A stretch of 64,000 bases of DNA from Pseudomonas mandelii (GCF_024138395.1 NZ_JAMYDU010000018.1:1-64000), one strand, 5' to 3'; shown: positions 32,730 through 46,149, counted from the first letter of the stretch. Made by a program: numbers and translations. The notes: generated by a model from the sequence alone, not told the origin.

Positions 32730-33170
32730 ATGATGGACATCAACGAGATTCGCGAATACCTGCCTCACCGTTACCCGTTCCTGCTGGTGGACCGGGTCGT
32801 GGATCTGGATGTGGAAGGCAAGCGCATTCGCGCCTACAAGAATGTCAGCATCAACGAACCGTTCTTCAATGGTCACTTCCCTGCGCATCCAATCATGCCG
32901 GGCGTATTGATCATCGAAGCGATGGCTCAGGCTGCCGGGATCCTTGGTTTCAAAATGCTGGATGTGAAACCCGCAGACGGCACTCTTTACTACTTCGTCG
33001 GCTCCGACAAACTGCGCTTCCGTCAGCCCGTGCTGCCGGGCGATCAGTTGATCCTGGAAGCCAAGTTCCTGAGCTGCAAGCGTCAGATCTGGAAGTTCGA
33101 ATGCCAGGCTTCGGTCGATGGCAAGCCAGTCTGCTCCGCTGAAATCATCTGCGCGGAACGCAAACTATGA
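32730..33170 (+). CDS. fabZ: (3R)-hydroxyacyl-ACP dehydratase FabZ
   Basis: Hot-dog-fold dehydratase of fatty-acid elongation, which also balances flux of 3-hydroxyacyl-ACP to lipid A. 146 residues from ATG 32730 (second ATG 32733). Catalytic His and Glu are in NGHFPAHPIMPGVLIIEAM (near residues 50-65). The frame stays open upstream to 32670, but those residues are not family-like. Four-base overlap with lpxA. Confidence 0.97.
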   Translation: MMDINEIREYLPHRYPFLLVDRVVDLDVEGKRIRAYKNVSINEPFFNGHFPAHPIMPGVLIIEAMAQAAGILGFKMLDVKPADGTLYYFVGSDKLRFRQPVLPGDQLILEAKFLSCKRQIWKFECQASVDGKPVCSAEIICAERKL

Positions 33171-33943
33171 GTTTGATTGACCCTCGCGCAATCATCGATC
33201 CGACGGCCATTCTGGCCGACGACGTCGAGGTCGGCCCTTGGTCGATCATCGGCGCAGGTGTGGAAATCGGCGAGGGGACAGTGATCGGGCCGCATGTGAT
33301 TCTCAAGGGCCCGACCCGAATCGGTAAGCACAACCGCATCTACCAGTTTTCTTCGGTAGGCGAGGACACGCCCGATCTGAAATACAAGGGCGAAGAAACC
33401 CGTCTGGTTATTGGTGACCACAACGTCATTCGCGAAGGCGTGACGATTCACCGTGGGACCATTCAGGACCGTTCGGAAACGACCCTGGGCGATCACAACC
33501 TGATCATGGCCTATGCCCACATCGGTCACGACAGCGTTATCGGCAACCATTGCATCCTGGTCAACAACACCGCGTTGGCGGGCCATGTGCACGTTGAAGA
33601 CTGGGCGATCCTTTCCGGTTTCACCCTGGTTCACCAGTATTGCCACATTGGCGCCCACAGCTTTTCCGGCATGGGCACTGCCATTGGCAAGGACGTTCCA
33701 GCCTACGTCACGGTATTCGGCAACCCGGCCGAAGCCCGCAGCATGAATTTCGAAGGCCTGCGCCGTCGCGGTTTCAGCGAAGATGCGATCCACGCGCTGC
33801 GCCGTGCCTACAAGGTGGTTTATCGCCAGGGCCTGACCGTCGAGCAGGCGCTCGCCGAACTGGCCGAACCCTCGCTTCAGTTCCCGGAAGTCGCGGTGTT
33901 CCGTGATTCCATCCAGTCTTCGACCCGCGGCATCACCCGTTAA
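33167..33943 (+). CDS. lpxA: UDP-N-acetylglucosamine acyltransferase LpxA
   Basis: First step of lipid A synthesis. 258-residue trimeric beta-helix protein: repeats IDPTAILADDVEVGPWSIIG, the GVTIHRGT loop near 88 and the catalytic His in MAYAHIGHDSVIGNH (near 120-135), then a helical C-terminus (GLRRRGFSEDAIHALRRAYK). Acyl chain preference cannot be read with certainty. Three bases separate it from lpxB. Confidence 0.98.
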   Translation: MSLIDPRAIIDPTAILADDVEVGPWSIIGAGVEIGEGTVIGPHVILKGPTRIGKHNRIYQFSSVGEDTPDLKYKGEETRLVIGDHNVIREGVTIHRGTIQDRSETTLGDHNLIMAYAHIGHDSVIGNHCILVNNTALAGHVHVEDWAILSGFTLVHQYCHIGAHSFSGMGTAIGKDVPAYVTVFGNPAEARSMNFEGLRRRGFSEDAIHALRRAYKVVYRQGLTVEQALAELAEPSLQFPEVAVFRDSIQSSTRGITR

Positions 33944-33945
33944 CC

Positions 33946-35073
33946 ATGGCCAATTTGCGTATTGCGCTGGTGGCGGGAGAGGCTTCCGGTGACATTCTGG
34001 GTGCGGGCCTCATGCGTTCGCTCAAAGCTCAGCATCCGGCGGTCGAGTTCATCGGTGTCGGCGGTCCGCTGATGCAGGCTGAAGGCCTGACGTCGTATTT
34101 CCCGATGGAACGCCTGTCTGTCATGGGCTTGGTGGAAGTGCTGGGCCGTTTGCGCGAGTTGTTGGCTCGTCGCAAGAAACTGGTCGCGGACCTGATCGCC
34201 GAGAAGCCGGACGTGTTCATCGGTATCGATGCCCCGGACTTCAATCTTAATATCGAACTCAAGCTGCGTCAGGCCGGGATCAAGACCGTGCATTACGTCA
34301 GCCCGTCGGTCTGGGCCTGGCGGCAGAAGCGGGTGCTGAAGATTCGCGAAGGTTGCGACCTGATGCTGACGCTCTTCCCGTTCGAAGCTAAATTTTATGA
34401 AGAGAAGGGTGTGCCGGTGCGGTTTGTCGGGCATTCCCTGGCCGATGCGATCCCGCTTGAGGCTGATCGCGCCGCGGCGCGGGCCGAGCTTGGCTTGCCG
34501 GACGGGCCGCTGGTCGCCCTGATGCCGGGCAGTCGTGGCGGTGAGGTCGGGCGCCTTGGTGCGTTGTTCCTCGATACCGCCCTGCGCTTGCGGGCCATGC
34601 GTCCGGGCGTACGGTTCGTCATGCCATGCGCGAGCCCTGAGCGCCGGGCCCAGCTTGAAGAATTGCTGGCCGGTCGCGATCTGCCGCTGACCTTGCTCGA
34701 CGGCAAATCTCATCTGGCCCTGGCTGCTTGCGACGCCGTGTTGATCGCGTCGGGCACCGCTACGCTGGAAGCATTGTTGTACAAGCGGCCGATGGTGGTC
34801 GCTTATCGCTTGGCACCGCTGACGTTCTGGATTCTCAAACGGATGGTGAAGAGTCCCTACGTCTCCTTGCCGAATTTGCTGGCCCAGCGCCTGCTGGTGC
34901 CGGAGTTGTTGCAGGACGATGCGACGGTCGAAGCCTTGGCACAGACCCTGTCGCCACTGATCGAAGGTGGCCAGGAACAGACCCGAGGCTTTGACGAAAT
35001 CCACCGAACCCTGCGCTTGGACGCCTCCAATCAGGCAGCGGATGCGGTACTGAACCTGATTGGCAGAGCATAA
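33946..35073 (+). CDS. lpxB: Lipid-A-disaccharide synthase LpxB
   Basis: GT19 glycosyltransferase that joins UDP-diacyl-GlcN and lipid X. 375 residues; N-terminal VAGEASGDILGAGLM (6-20), VHYVSPSVWAWRQKR near 113-128, MPGSRGGEVGR near 190 and the C-terminal nucleotide-site block SGTATLEALLYKRPMVVAYR near 270. Membrane-associated. Its stop codon TAA shares a base with the rnhB ATG. Confidence 0.97.
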   Translation: MANLRIALVAGEASGDILGAGLMRSLKAQHPAVEFIGVGGPLMQAEGLTSYFPMERLSVMGLVEVLGRLRELLARRKKLVADLIAEKPDVFIGIDAPDFNLNIELKLRQAGIKTVHYVSPSVWAWRQKRVLKIREGCDLMLTLFPFEAKFYEEKGVPVRFVGHSLADAIPLEADRAAARAELGLPDGPLVALMPGSRGGEVGRLGALFLDTALRLRAMRPGVRFVMPCASPERRAQLEELLAGRDLPLTLLDGKSHLALAACDAVLIASGTATLEALLYKRPMVVAYRLAPLTFWILKRMVKSPYVSLPNLLAQRLLVPELLQDDATVEALAQTLSPLIEGGQEQTRGFDEIHRTLRLDASNQAADAVLNLIGRA

Positions 35074-35714
35074 TGAGCAAAGCAAGTAAGCAGCTGGGCC
35101 TGGATTTTATGCTAGTCGATGAACTTGAAGATCTGGTGGCGGGTGTCGATGAAGTCGGTCGCGGCCCGCTGTGTGGTGCGGTGGTGACGGCGGCAGTGAT
35201 CCTCGATCCGAGCCGCCCCATCCTGGGCCTCAACGACTCGAAGAAGCTCACCGAAGCCCGCCGTGATGCGCTTTACGACGAAATCTGCGAAAAGGCCCTG
35301 AGCTGGTATGTCGCTCGCGCTGAAGTAGAAGAAATCGACGAACTGAACATTCTTCACGCCACCATGCTGGCCATGCAGCGTGCTGTCGAAGGGCTGCACA
35401 TTCAGCCGAAACTGGCGATGATCGACGGCAACCGGTGCCCGAAACTCTCGATGCGCGCGGAAGCGGTGATCCAGGGCGATGGCAAGGTGCCCGCCATTGC
35501 CGCGGCATCGATTCTGGCCAAGGTCAGCCGTGATCGCGAAATGGCCGCGTTCGAACTGATTTACCCAGGTTACGGAATCGGCAGCCACAAAGGCTACGCG
35601 ACGCCCGTCCATCTGGAAGCGCTGGTGCGCCTCGGTCCTACGCCGATCCACCGTCGTTCGTTCGCTCCAGTGCGGGAGGCTTACGAAGCGCTGGAAAACC
35701 TGATCGGTAGTTAG
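35073..35714 (+). CDS. rnhB: Ribonuclease HII
   Basis: Removes ribonucleotides from DNA and RNA from RNA:DNA hybrids. 213 residues; DEDD-type metal site seen as GVDEVGRGPLCG (Asp25, Glu26), MIDGNR near 120 and SRDREM near 147. Tightly coupled to lpxB. Followed by a GC-rich hairpin before dnaE. Confidence 0.96.
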   Translation: MSKASKQLGLDFMLVDELEDLVAGVDEVGRGPLCGAVVTAAVILDPSRPILGLNDSKKLTEARRDALYDEICEKALSWYVARAEVEEIDELNILHATMLAMQRAVEGLHIQPKLAMIDGNRCPKLSMRAEAVIQGDGKVPAIAAASILAKVSRDREMAAFELIYPGYGIGSHKGYATPVHLEALVRLGPTPIHRRSFAPVREAYEALENLIGS

Positions 35715-35734
35715 TCGCAGGCTGATGTTTTACT

Positions 35735-35768
35735 CAAGGCCCGGTACAATCCGGGCCTTGTTGTCTTT
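35735..35768 (+). terminator. Intrinsic terminator of the lpx-rnhB operon
   Basis: Perfect 10-bp stem CAAGGCCCGG/CCGGGCCTTG with loop TACAAT, followed by TTGTCTTT. It lies 20 bases past rnhB. The U-run is interrupted, so termination may be partial. Confidence 0.65.
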
Positions 35769-35796
35769 ACGTTTCTAGTTTCTAGACAGGATCACT

Positions 35797-39318
<3,522 letters not shown>

Positions 39319-39457
39319 CGGTCAGGTGTGTTTGAAGCACCTGATCTTGACCCGAATTTTTAATCTCGACCTGAACGCGCCTGTCCCTTAAGGTAGGGCG
39401 CGAATAGACAACCGGCCGCCCCAAGTTCTCTTGGAGGTCGACCCAAGACGGACGCCT

Positions 39458-40405
39458 ATGAACCCGAATTTTCTAGATTTCGAACAGCCGATCGCCGACC
39501 TGCAAGCCAAGATCGAAGAGTTGCGCTTGGTCGGTAATGACAATTCGCTGAATATCGGCGATGAGATCTCCCGCCTGCAGGACAAGAGCAGCACGCTGAC
39601 CGAAGACATCTTCGGCAAGCTGACCAGCTGGCAGATCGCACGTCTGGCGCGTCACCCGAAACGTCCGTATACCCTGGACTACATCGAACACATCTTCACC
39701 GAGTTCGACGAACTGCACGGCGACCGTCACTTCTCTGACGACGCTGCGATCGTGGGCGGCATTGCCCGTCTGGACGACCAGCCGGTGATGATCATCGGTC
39801 ACCAGAAAGGCCGCGAAGTGCGCGAGAAGGTTCGCCGCAACTTCGGCATGCCGCGTCCGGAAGGCTACCGCAAGGCGTGCCGTCTGATGGAAATGGCCGA
39901 GCGTTTCAAAATGCCGATCCTGACCTTCATCGACACCCCGGGTGCTTACCCGGGCATCGACGCCGAAGAGCGCAACCAGAGCGAAGCGATTGCCTGGAAC
40001 CTGCGCGTCATGGCTCGCCTGAAAACCCCAATCATCGCCACCGTGATCGGTGAGGGTGGTTCCGGTGGTGCACTGGCGATCGGTGTCTGCGATCAGCTGA
40101 ACATGCTGCAATACTCGACCTACGCGGTGATTTCGCCGGAAGGTTGCGCCTCGATTCTGTGGAAAACTTCCGAGAAAGCGCCGGATGCCGCTGAAGCCAT
40201 GGGCATCACTGCCGAGCGTCTGAAGGGCTTGGGCATCGTCGATAAAGTGATCGGCGAGCCATTGGGCGGCGCTCATCGTGATCCGGCCGCTGCCGCTGCC
40301 TCGATCCGCGCCGAACTGAGCTCGCAACTGGCGATGCTGAAGAAGTTCGATAACGAAGCGCTGTTGGCCCGTCGTTACGAGCGTCTGATGAGCTACGGTC
40401 TCTGA
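39458..40405 (+). CDS. accA: Acetyl-CoA carboxylase carboxyltransferase alpha subunit
   Basis: With AccD transfers carboxyl from biotin to acetyl-CoA, giving malonyl-CoA for fatty-acid synthesis. 315 residues from the MNPNFLDFEQPIADLQ start (39458; the longer in-frame start at 39431 is unlikely). Crotonase-like fold with the oxyanion region TFIDTPGAYPGIDAEERNQ near 155-175 and GEGGSGGALAIGV near 200. The 139-base gap from dnaE contains a weak TCAGGTG/CACCTGA stem and the accA promoter presumably. Confidence 0.97.
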   Translation: MNPNFLDFEQPIADLQAKIEELRLVGNDNSLNIGDEISRLQDKSSTLTEDIFGKLTSWQIARLARHPKRPYTLDYIEHIFTEFDELHGDRHFSDDAAIVGGIARLDDQPVMIIGHQKGREVREKVRRNFGMPRPEGYRKACRLMEMAERFKMPILTFIDTPGAYPGIDAEERNQSEAIAWNLRVMARLKTPIIATVIGEGGSGGALAIGVCDQLNMLQYSTYAVISPEGCASILWKTSEKAPDAAEAMGITAERLKGLGIVDKVIGEPLGGAHRDPAAAAASIRAELSSQLAMLKKFDNEALLARRYERLMSYGL

Positions 40406-40424
40406 TTCGACCTCGCTATACCCA

Positions 40425-40514
40425 TGTGGGAGCGAGCTTGCTCGCGATGGCGGCTTAACATTCAACAAATAGGTTGGCTGTTACACCGCTATCGCGAGCA
40501 AGCTCGCTCCCACA
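40425..40514. repeat. REP-type palindrome pair
   Basis: TGTGGGAGCGAGCTTGCTCG and the inverted partner ending GAGCAAGCTCGCTCCCACA occupy almost the whole accA-tilS gap, about 25 bases before the tilS start. Confidence 0.85.
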
Positions 40515-40538
40515 TTTGATTTGGGCGAAGTGAACACT

Positions 40539-41867
40539 ATGAGCTCATCCAAGAATGATTTGCCAACCAGACTCCTGCTGAATCTCACGCCTTGGCGCAC
40601 CGCCACAACCTGGCGCATCGCGTTCTCCGGTGGTCTCGACTCCACCGTCCTGCTGCACCTTCTCGCACACCTTGCGAAAAACCAATCCCTGCCGGCGCTG
40701 ACCGCCATCCATGTCCACCACGGCCTTCAGGCTGCGGCTGATGCGTGGCCGGAACATTGTCAGTCGGTCTGTGATGCGTTGGGCGTGCCGCTAGAGGTTG
40801 TGCGTGTTCAGGTTGAACCCGGCGCCAGCCTTGAGCGCGCGGCGCGGGATGCGCGTTATGGCGCCTTCATCGCGGCAACCCACACCGGTGAAGTGCTACT
40901 CACAGGCCAACATCGTGACGATCAGGCAGAAACCCTGTTGTTTCGGCTGATGCGTGGGGCAGGGGTGAGAGGGTTGTCGGGGATGCCGAGCGAGCGTCCT
41001 TTGGGTCGGGGGCATCTGTTGCGGCCCTTGCTCGATGTCACTCGCGCCGAGCTTGAGGCCTACGCGACTGAATATCAGTTGAGCTGGATCGAAGATCCTT
41101 CGAACCAGGACCAACAGTTCTCGCGTAATTACCTGCGTCATGAAGTATTCCCCGTGTTGATCCAGCGCTGGCCGCAAGCAATGGCGACCATGGCTCGCAG
41201 CGCGGCGCACCTGCGTGAGGCGCAGGAGTTGCTTGATGAACTGGCGCAAATCGATCTGGCCCAAGCCACCACGGTCAGCGATTTCGATTGGCTGGGTTTG
41301 CCGTCGCTGGAGGTGGCACCCCTGGAAAAACTGTCTGATGCGCGCCAGCGCAACGCGTTAAGTCACTGGCTCAAACCGCTGACGACTTTGCCGGACAGTG
41401 ACCATTGGTCGGGTTGGGAGAATTTGCGCGATGCGACCGGCGATGCGCGTCCGGTCTGGCGGTTGGGGGCGGGTGAATTGCATCGCGCCGGTGGGCGTCT
41501 CTGGTGGTTGTCGGGTGGTTGGCTGCGTACTCCGCCATCGCCGGGATCTTGGGCTGATCCCTCGGTATCACTGGCGTTGCCGGATAATGGCGTACTCACG
41601 TTCACCGGTCAGATCCCTGCGGGCCCATTGCAGATCCGCTATCGTGAGGGAGGCGAGGTCATGAACCTGCCCGATCGCGGTCACCGTGACTTGAAGCGTT
41701 TGCTCAATGAAAGCGGCGTGCCGGGCTTCGCCCGTGGCAGATTGCCGCTGGTCTACAGAGGCCAGCAATTGCTGGCGGTGGCGAACCTGCGGGGGCTAAA
41801 TGGCGGTGAGCAAGGTGGCTGGTATTTGCATTGGCAGCCGCAGGTCGAAGATCAAGGTTTGAGCTGA
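40539..41867 (+). CDS. tilS: tRNA(Ile)-lysidine synthase TilS
   Basis: Converts C34 of the CAU anticodon of a tRNA-Ile to lysidine, switching identity from Met to Ile. 442 residues: N-terminal PP-loop ATP pyrophosphatase SGGLDS (30-35), HVHHGLQ near 60, GQHRDDQAETLLFRLMRGAGVRGL near 115-138, then the TilS substrate-binding and C-terminal domains (PGFARGRLPLVYRGQQLLAV). Start at the ATG of MSSSKND; an in-frame TTG six codons earlier is possible, and no strong ribosome site is seen for either. Confidence 0.95.
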   Translation: MSSSKNDLPTRLLLNLTPWRTATTWRIAFSGGLDSTVLLHLLAHLAKNQSLPALTAIHVHHGLQAAADAWPEHCQSVCDALGVPLEVVRVQVEPGASLERAARDARYGAFIAATHTGEVLLTGQHRDDQAETLLFRLMRGAGVRGLSGMPSERPLGRGHLLRPLLDVTRAELEAYATEYQLSWIEDPSNQDQQFSRNYLRHEVFPVLIQRWPQAMATMARSAAHLREAQELLDELAQIDLAQATTVSDFDWLGLPSLEVAPLEKLSDARQRNALSHWLKPLTTLPDSDHWSGWENLRDATGDARPVWRLGAGELHRAGGRLWWLSGGWLRTPPSPGSWADPSVSLALPDNGVLTFTGQIPAGPLQIRYREGGEVMNLPDRGHRDLKRLLNESGVPGFARGRLPLVYRGQQLLAVANLRGLNGGEQGGWYLHWQPQVEDQGLS

Positions 41868-41991
41868 AAGGGGCTTTCCGGTAGACTACGCTCCCTTCTT
41901 GATACAACTTCTGTGGATTCGCCTGAATCGCAGGAGTTGCCGATTACCAAGCAGTCTTTGCTGGGCGATTCCAAAAAATGTGTAGCGAGCA

Positions 41992-42040
41992 ACCTACCGG
42001 TGTTTCATCTACCGGTCTGTCCCAACGCGGCGGTTTTTTT
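41992..42040 (+). other. Structured stretch in the tilS-pyrG gap
   Basis: Two copies of ACCGGT nine bases apart can pair, followed by GCGGCGG and a run of seven Ts. This could end the tilS transcript. The rest of the 274-base gap (41868-42141) shows no coding sequence. Confidence 0.35.
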
Positions 42041-42141
42041 GAAAGGTGCACTGTGATTAATGCAGGTGATCGGGGGCTTCGGCCTTCCTTCGCTTTCCCC
42101 GGCGGCTCGGACCGCTTTAACGCAGACTTCTAGGGTTTTTC

Positions 42142-43773
42142 ATGACGCGCTACATATTCGTCACGGGCGGTGTTGTTTCTTCATTGGGGAAAGGCATTGC
42201 CTCGGCTTCATTGGCGGCCATCCTGGAGGCGCGGGGACTTAAGGTCACCATGCTGAAGCTGGACCCGTACATCAACGTTGACCCGGGCACCATGAGCCCG
42301 TTCCAGCACGGTGAAGTGTTCGTCACCCACGACGGCGCCGAGACCGACCTGGACCTGGGCCACTACGAGCGGTTCATCCGCACGACCATGACCCAGAACA
42401 ACAACTTCACCACCGGCCGTGTCTACGAACACGTCCTGCGCAAAGAGCGCCGTGGTGATTACCTGGGCGCAACCATCCAGGTGATCCCGCACATCACCGA
42501 CGAAATCAAGCGCCGGATCATCAAGGGTGCCGGCGATGCCGACGTGGCCATGGTCGAGATCGGTGGCACCGTGGGCGACATCGAATCGCAACCGTTCCTC
42601 GAAGCGATCCGCCAATTGCGTTTCGAAGTCGGCGCCAAGCGCGCGATGCTGATGCACCTGACGCTGGTGCCGTACATCGCCACTGCCGGCGAAACCAAAA
42701 CCAAACCGACTCAGCACTCGGTCAAGGAACTGCGTTCCATTGGCCTGCAGCCAGACGTGCTGGTGTGCCGCTCCGATCACCCGATCGACATCTCTTCGCG
42801 TCGCAAGATCGCCCAGTTCACCAACGTTGAAGAACGTGCGGTGATCGCACTGGAAGACGCCGACACCATCTACAAGATCCCGGGCATTCTGCACTCTCAG
42901 GGCCTGGATGATTTCGTCGTCGAGCGTTTCGGCCTGCAATGCGACAGCGCCGATCTGTCCGAGTGGGAAGCGGTGGTCGATGCCAAGCTGAATCCGGAAC
43001 ACGAAGTCACCATCGCCATGGTCGGCAAGTACATGGAACTGCTGGACGCCTACAAGTCGCTGATCGAAGCGATGAGTCACGCCGGCATCAGCAACCGCAC
43101 CAAGGTCAACCTGCGCTACATCGATTCCGAAGACATCGAAAACCAGGGCACCGCACTGCTGGAAGGCGTCGACGCGATTCTGGTACCGGGCGGCTTTGGT
43201 CTGCGTGGCGTTGAAGGCAAGATCACTGCCGTTCAATACGCTCGCGAAAACAAGGTTCCATACCTGGGTATCTGCCTGGGCATGCAAGTGGCCGTTATCG
43301 AGTTCGCTCGTAACGTCATGGGCTGGAAAGACGCCAACTCCACCGAGTTCGATCGCACCAGCGGTCACCCGGTCGTGGGTCTGATCACCGAGTGGGAAGA
43401 TGCCACCGGCGCCGTCGAAACCCGTACCGAAACCTCCGATCTGGGCGGCACCATGCGCCTCGGCGCTCAGGATTGTCTGCTCGAGCCAGGTTCCCTGGTG
43501 CACGATTGCTACGCCAAGGACGTGATCGTCGAGCGTCACCGTCATCGCTATGAAGTGAACAACAATCTGCTGCCGCAAATCATCGAGGCCGGTCTGAAAA
43601 TTTCCGGTCGTTCCGGTGATGGCGCGCTGGTTGAAGTGGTCGAAGCGCCGGATCATCCATGGTTCGTCGCTTGCCAGTTCCACCCTGAGTTCACCTCGAC
43701 GCCACGTGACGGTCACCCGTTGTTCAGTGGTTTCGTCAAAGCCGCTTTGGCTCAACACCAGAAGAAGGCGTAA
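42142..43773 (+). CDS. pyrG: CTP synthase PyrG
   Basis: Makes CTP from UTP with glutamine as nitrogen donor. 543 residues: synthetase domain (1-265) with GGVVSSLGKGIASASLA (8-24), DPYINVDPGTMSP near 42 and GGTVGDIESQPFLEA near 145; class I glutamine amidotransferase domain with nucleophile Cys378 in GICLGMQ and His/Glu in FHPEF near 514. Start at 42142; kdsA follows after five bases and eno after it, a common gammaproteobacterial order. Confidence 0.98.
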   Translation: MTRYIFVTGGVVSSLGKGIASASLAAILEARGLKVTMLKLDPYINVDPGTMSPFQHGEVFVTHDGAETDLDLGHYERFIRTTMTQNNNFTTGRVYEHVLRKERRGDYLGATIQVIPHITDEIKRRIIKGAGDADVAMVEIGGTVGDIESQPFLEAIRQLRFEVGAKRAMLMHLTLVPYIATAGETKTKPTQHSVKELRSIGLQPDVLVCRSDHPIDISSRRKIAQFTNVEERAVIALEDADTIYKIPGILHSQGLDDFVVERFGLQCDSADLSEWEAVVDAKLNPEHEVTIAMVGKYMELLDAYKSLIEAMSHAGISNRTKVNLRYIDSEDIENQGTALLEGVDAILVPGGFGLRGVEGKITAVQYARENKVPYLGICLGMQVAVIEFARNVMGWKDANSTEFDRTSGHPVVGLITEWEDATGAVETRTETSDLGGTMRLGAQDCLLEPGSLVHDCYAKDVIVERHRHRYEVNNNLLPQIIEAGLKISGRSGDGALVEVVEAPDHPWFVACQFHPEFTSTPRDGHPLFSGFVKAALAQHQKKA

Positions 43774-43778
43774 ACCAG

Positions 43779-44624
43779 ATGGCGCAGAAGATCATCCGCG
43801 TAGGCGATATCGAGATTGCCAACGACAAGCCAATGGTGCTGTTCGGTGGCATGAACGTGCTGGAAAGCCGCGACATGGCGATGCAGGTCTGCGAAGAGTA
43901 CGTAAAGGTCACCGAAAAACTCGGTATCCCTTATGTGTTCAAGGCCAGTTTCGACAAGGCGAACCGTTCTTCTGTAACCTCTTACCGTGGCCCAGGCCTG
44001 GAAGAGGGCATGCGGATTTTCCAGGACATCAAGCAGGCCTTTGGCGTGCCGGTCATCACCGACGTCCACGAGCCTGATCAGGCCGCGGTTGTCGCTGAAG
44101 TCTGCGACATCATCCAGTTGCCGGCCTTCCTGTCGCGCCAGACCGACCTCGTGGTCGCGATGGCCAAGACCGGCGCGGTGATCAACATCAAGAAAGCCCA
44201 GTTCCTTGCACCTCAGGAAATGAAACACATCCTGAACAAATGCGTAGAAGCCGGTAACGATCAGTTGATCCTCTGCGAACGCGGTTCGAGCTTCGGCTAC
44301 AACAACCTGGTCGTCGACATGCTTGGCTTCGGCATCATGAAGCAGTTCGAATACCCGGTGTTCTTCGACGTGACCCACGCGCTGCAAATGCCCGGCGGTC
44401 GTGCCGATTCCGCCGGCGGTCGTCGCGCCCAAGTGCTCGATCTGGCGAAAGCCGGGATCAGCCAGTCGCTGGCCGGTCTGTTCCTCGAAGCGCACCCGGA
44501 TCCGGATAACGCCAAATGCGACGGCCCTTGCGCCTTGCGTCTGGACAAACTGGAACCTTTCCTGGCCCAACTCAAAGCACTGGACGAACTGGTGAAGAGT
44601 TTTCCGACGGTAGAAACCGCGTAA
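43779..44624 (+). CDS. kdsA: 3-deoxy-D-manno-octulosonate 8-phosphate synthase KdsA
   Basis: Condenses PEP with arabinose 5-phosphate to Kdo-8-P for the LPS inner core. 281 residues, metal-independent type judging by the Asn in NINKAQFLA-like 'INIKKAQFLAP' block; FKASFDKANRSSVTSYRGPG near 50-70, TDVHEPDQA near 95, and VFFDVTHALQMPGG near 195. Complements the lpx genes here. Confidence 0.96.
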   Translation: MAQKIIRVGDIEIANDKPMVLFGGMNVLESRDMAMQVCEEYVKVTEKLGIPYVFKASFDKANRSSVTSYRGPGLEEGMRIFQDIKQAFGVPVITDVHEPDQAAVVAEVCDIIQLPAFLSRQTDLVVAMAKTGAVINIKKAQFLAPQEMKHILNKCVEAGNDQLILCERGSSFGYNNLVVDMLGFGIMKQFEYPVFFDVTHALQMPGGRADSAGGRRAQVLDLAKAGISQSLAGLFLEAHPDPDNAKCDGPCALRLDKLEPFLAQLKALDELVKSFPTVETA

Positions 44625-44780
44625 ACCTCAATTCTCCGGTAAAGTACCGCACGATTTAATGCTCAGGCCCTCGGGCTTGAGCCTTATCGTCCGCAAGCCT
44701 GCCCGCTGTCTGTCGCTTGCCGACGATAAAAGATTTCCTTCAGCTGCGTCGTTTTCGTCAACTTTGGAGTGTTTACAACA

Positions 44781-46070
44781 ATGGCAAAAATCGTCGACAT
44801 CAAAGGTCGTGAAGTTCTCGACTCCCGTGGCAATCCCACTGTGGAAGCAGACGTGCTTCTCGATAACGGCATCATCGGCAGCGCTTGCGCGCCATCCGGT
44901 GCTTCCACTGGCTCGCGTGAAGCACTCGAGCTGCGTGATGGCGACAAGAGCCGTTACCTGGGCAAAGGCGTTCTGAAAGCCGTCGGCAACATCAACGGTC
45001 CGATCCGCGATCTGTTGCTGGGTACAGACCCGAGCGACCAGAAAGCGCTGGATCACGCGATGATCAAACTCGATGGCACCGAAAACAAAGCGACCCTGGG
45101 CGCCAACGCTATCCTCGCCGTTTCCCTGGCCGCGGCCAAGGCAGCAGCACAGGACCAGGACCTGCCGCTGTACGCACACATCGCTAACCTGAACGGTACT
45201 CCGGGTGTTTACTCGATGCCGGTTCCGATGATGAACATCATCAACGGTGGCGAGCACGCCGATAACAACGTCGACATCCAGGAATTCATGGTTCAGCCAG
45301 TCGGCGCCAAGTCTTTCTCGGAAGGTCTGCGCATGGGCACCGAGATTTTCCACCACCTCAAAGCGGTTCTGAAGGCTCGCGGCCTGAGCACTGCTGTCGG
45401 TGACGAAGGTGGTTTCGCTCCGAACCTGGCCTCCAACGAAGACGCTTTGAAAGTGATCTCCGAAGCCGTGGCCAACGCCGGTTACAAGCTGGGCACCGAC
45501 GTGACCCTGGCCCTGGACTGCGCGGCCAGCGAATTCTACGAAGACGGCAAGTACAACTTGTCCGGCGAAGGCCAGGTGTTCACCGCTGAAGGTTTCGCCG
45601 ATTACCTGAAAGGTCTGACCGAGCGTTACCCGATCATCTCCATCGAAGACGGTCTGGACGAGTCCGACTGGGCTGGCTGGAAAATTCTCACCGACAAGAT
45701 CGGCGAGAAGACTCAGCTGGTAGGCGACGATCTGTTCGTGACCAACACCAAGATCCTGAAAGAAGGCATCGATAAAAAGATCGCCAACTCGATCCTGATC
45801 AAGTTCAACCAGATCGGCACCCTGACCGAAACCCTGGAAGCGATCCAGATGGCCAAGGCCGCTGGTTACACCGCCGTAATCTCGCACCGCTCCGGCGAAA
45901 CCGAAGATTCGACCATTGCCGACCTGGCTGTGGGCACTGCGGCTGGCCAGATCAAGACCGGCTCCCTGTGCCGTTCCGACCGCGTTTCCAAGTACAACCA
46001 ACTGCTGCGTATCGAAGAGCAGTTGAACGGCAAAGCCAAGTACAACGGTCGCAGCGAATTCCGCGGCTAA
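44781..46070 (+). CDS. eno: Enolase
   Basis: 2-phosphoglycerate to PEP; also part of RNA degradosomes in related bacteria. 429 residues from MAKIVDIKGREVLDSRGNPT (ATG 44781; the in-frame ATG at 44769 is rejected because the AAKIVD-type N-terminus is conserved). Substrate loop SGASTGSREALELRDGD near 37-53, proton-transfer Glu in VGDEGGFAPN near 207, metal-binding SIEDGLDESDW near 288, and catalytic Lys regions LIKFNQIGTLTET and SHRSGETEDS. The 156-base gap upstream has a 9-bp hairpin (44670-44692) and probably its own promoter. Confidence 0.98.
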   Translation: MAKIVDIKGREVLDSRGNPTVEADVLLDNGIIGSACAPSGASTGSREALELRDGDKSRYLGKGVLKAVGNINGPIRDLLLGTDPSDQKALDHAMIKLDGTENKATLGANAILAVSLAAAKAAAQDQDLPLYAHIANLNGTPGVYSMPVPMMNIINGGEHADNNVDIQEFMVQPVGAKSFSEGLRMGTEIFHHLKAVLKARGLSTAVGDEGGFAPNLASNEDALKVISEAVANAGYKLGTDVTLALDCAASEFYEDGKYNLSGEGQVFTAEGFADYLKGLTERYPIISIEDGLDESDWAGWKILTDKIGEKTQLVGDDLFVTNTKILKEGIDKKIANSILIKFNQIGTLTETLEAIQMAKAAGYTAVISHRSGETEDSTIADLAVGTAAGQIKTGSLCRSDRVSKYNQLLRIEEQLNGKAKYNGRSEFRG

Positions 46071-46149
46071 TTGCTACAGGGTAAAAAAGACACCGGATTG
46101 TGTCGGAAAAATCGCAGCAGCGATGGATTTGCCACTAATCTGATGCCTT

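Noticed and set aside
39319..39457. TCAGGTG/CACCTGA stem after dnaE as terminator
   Set aside because: No U-run follows and the stem is only 7 bp.
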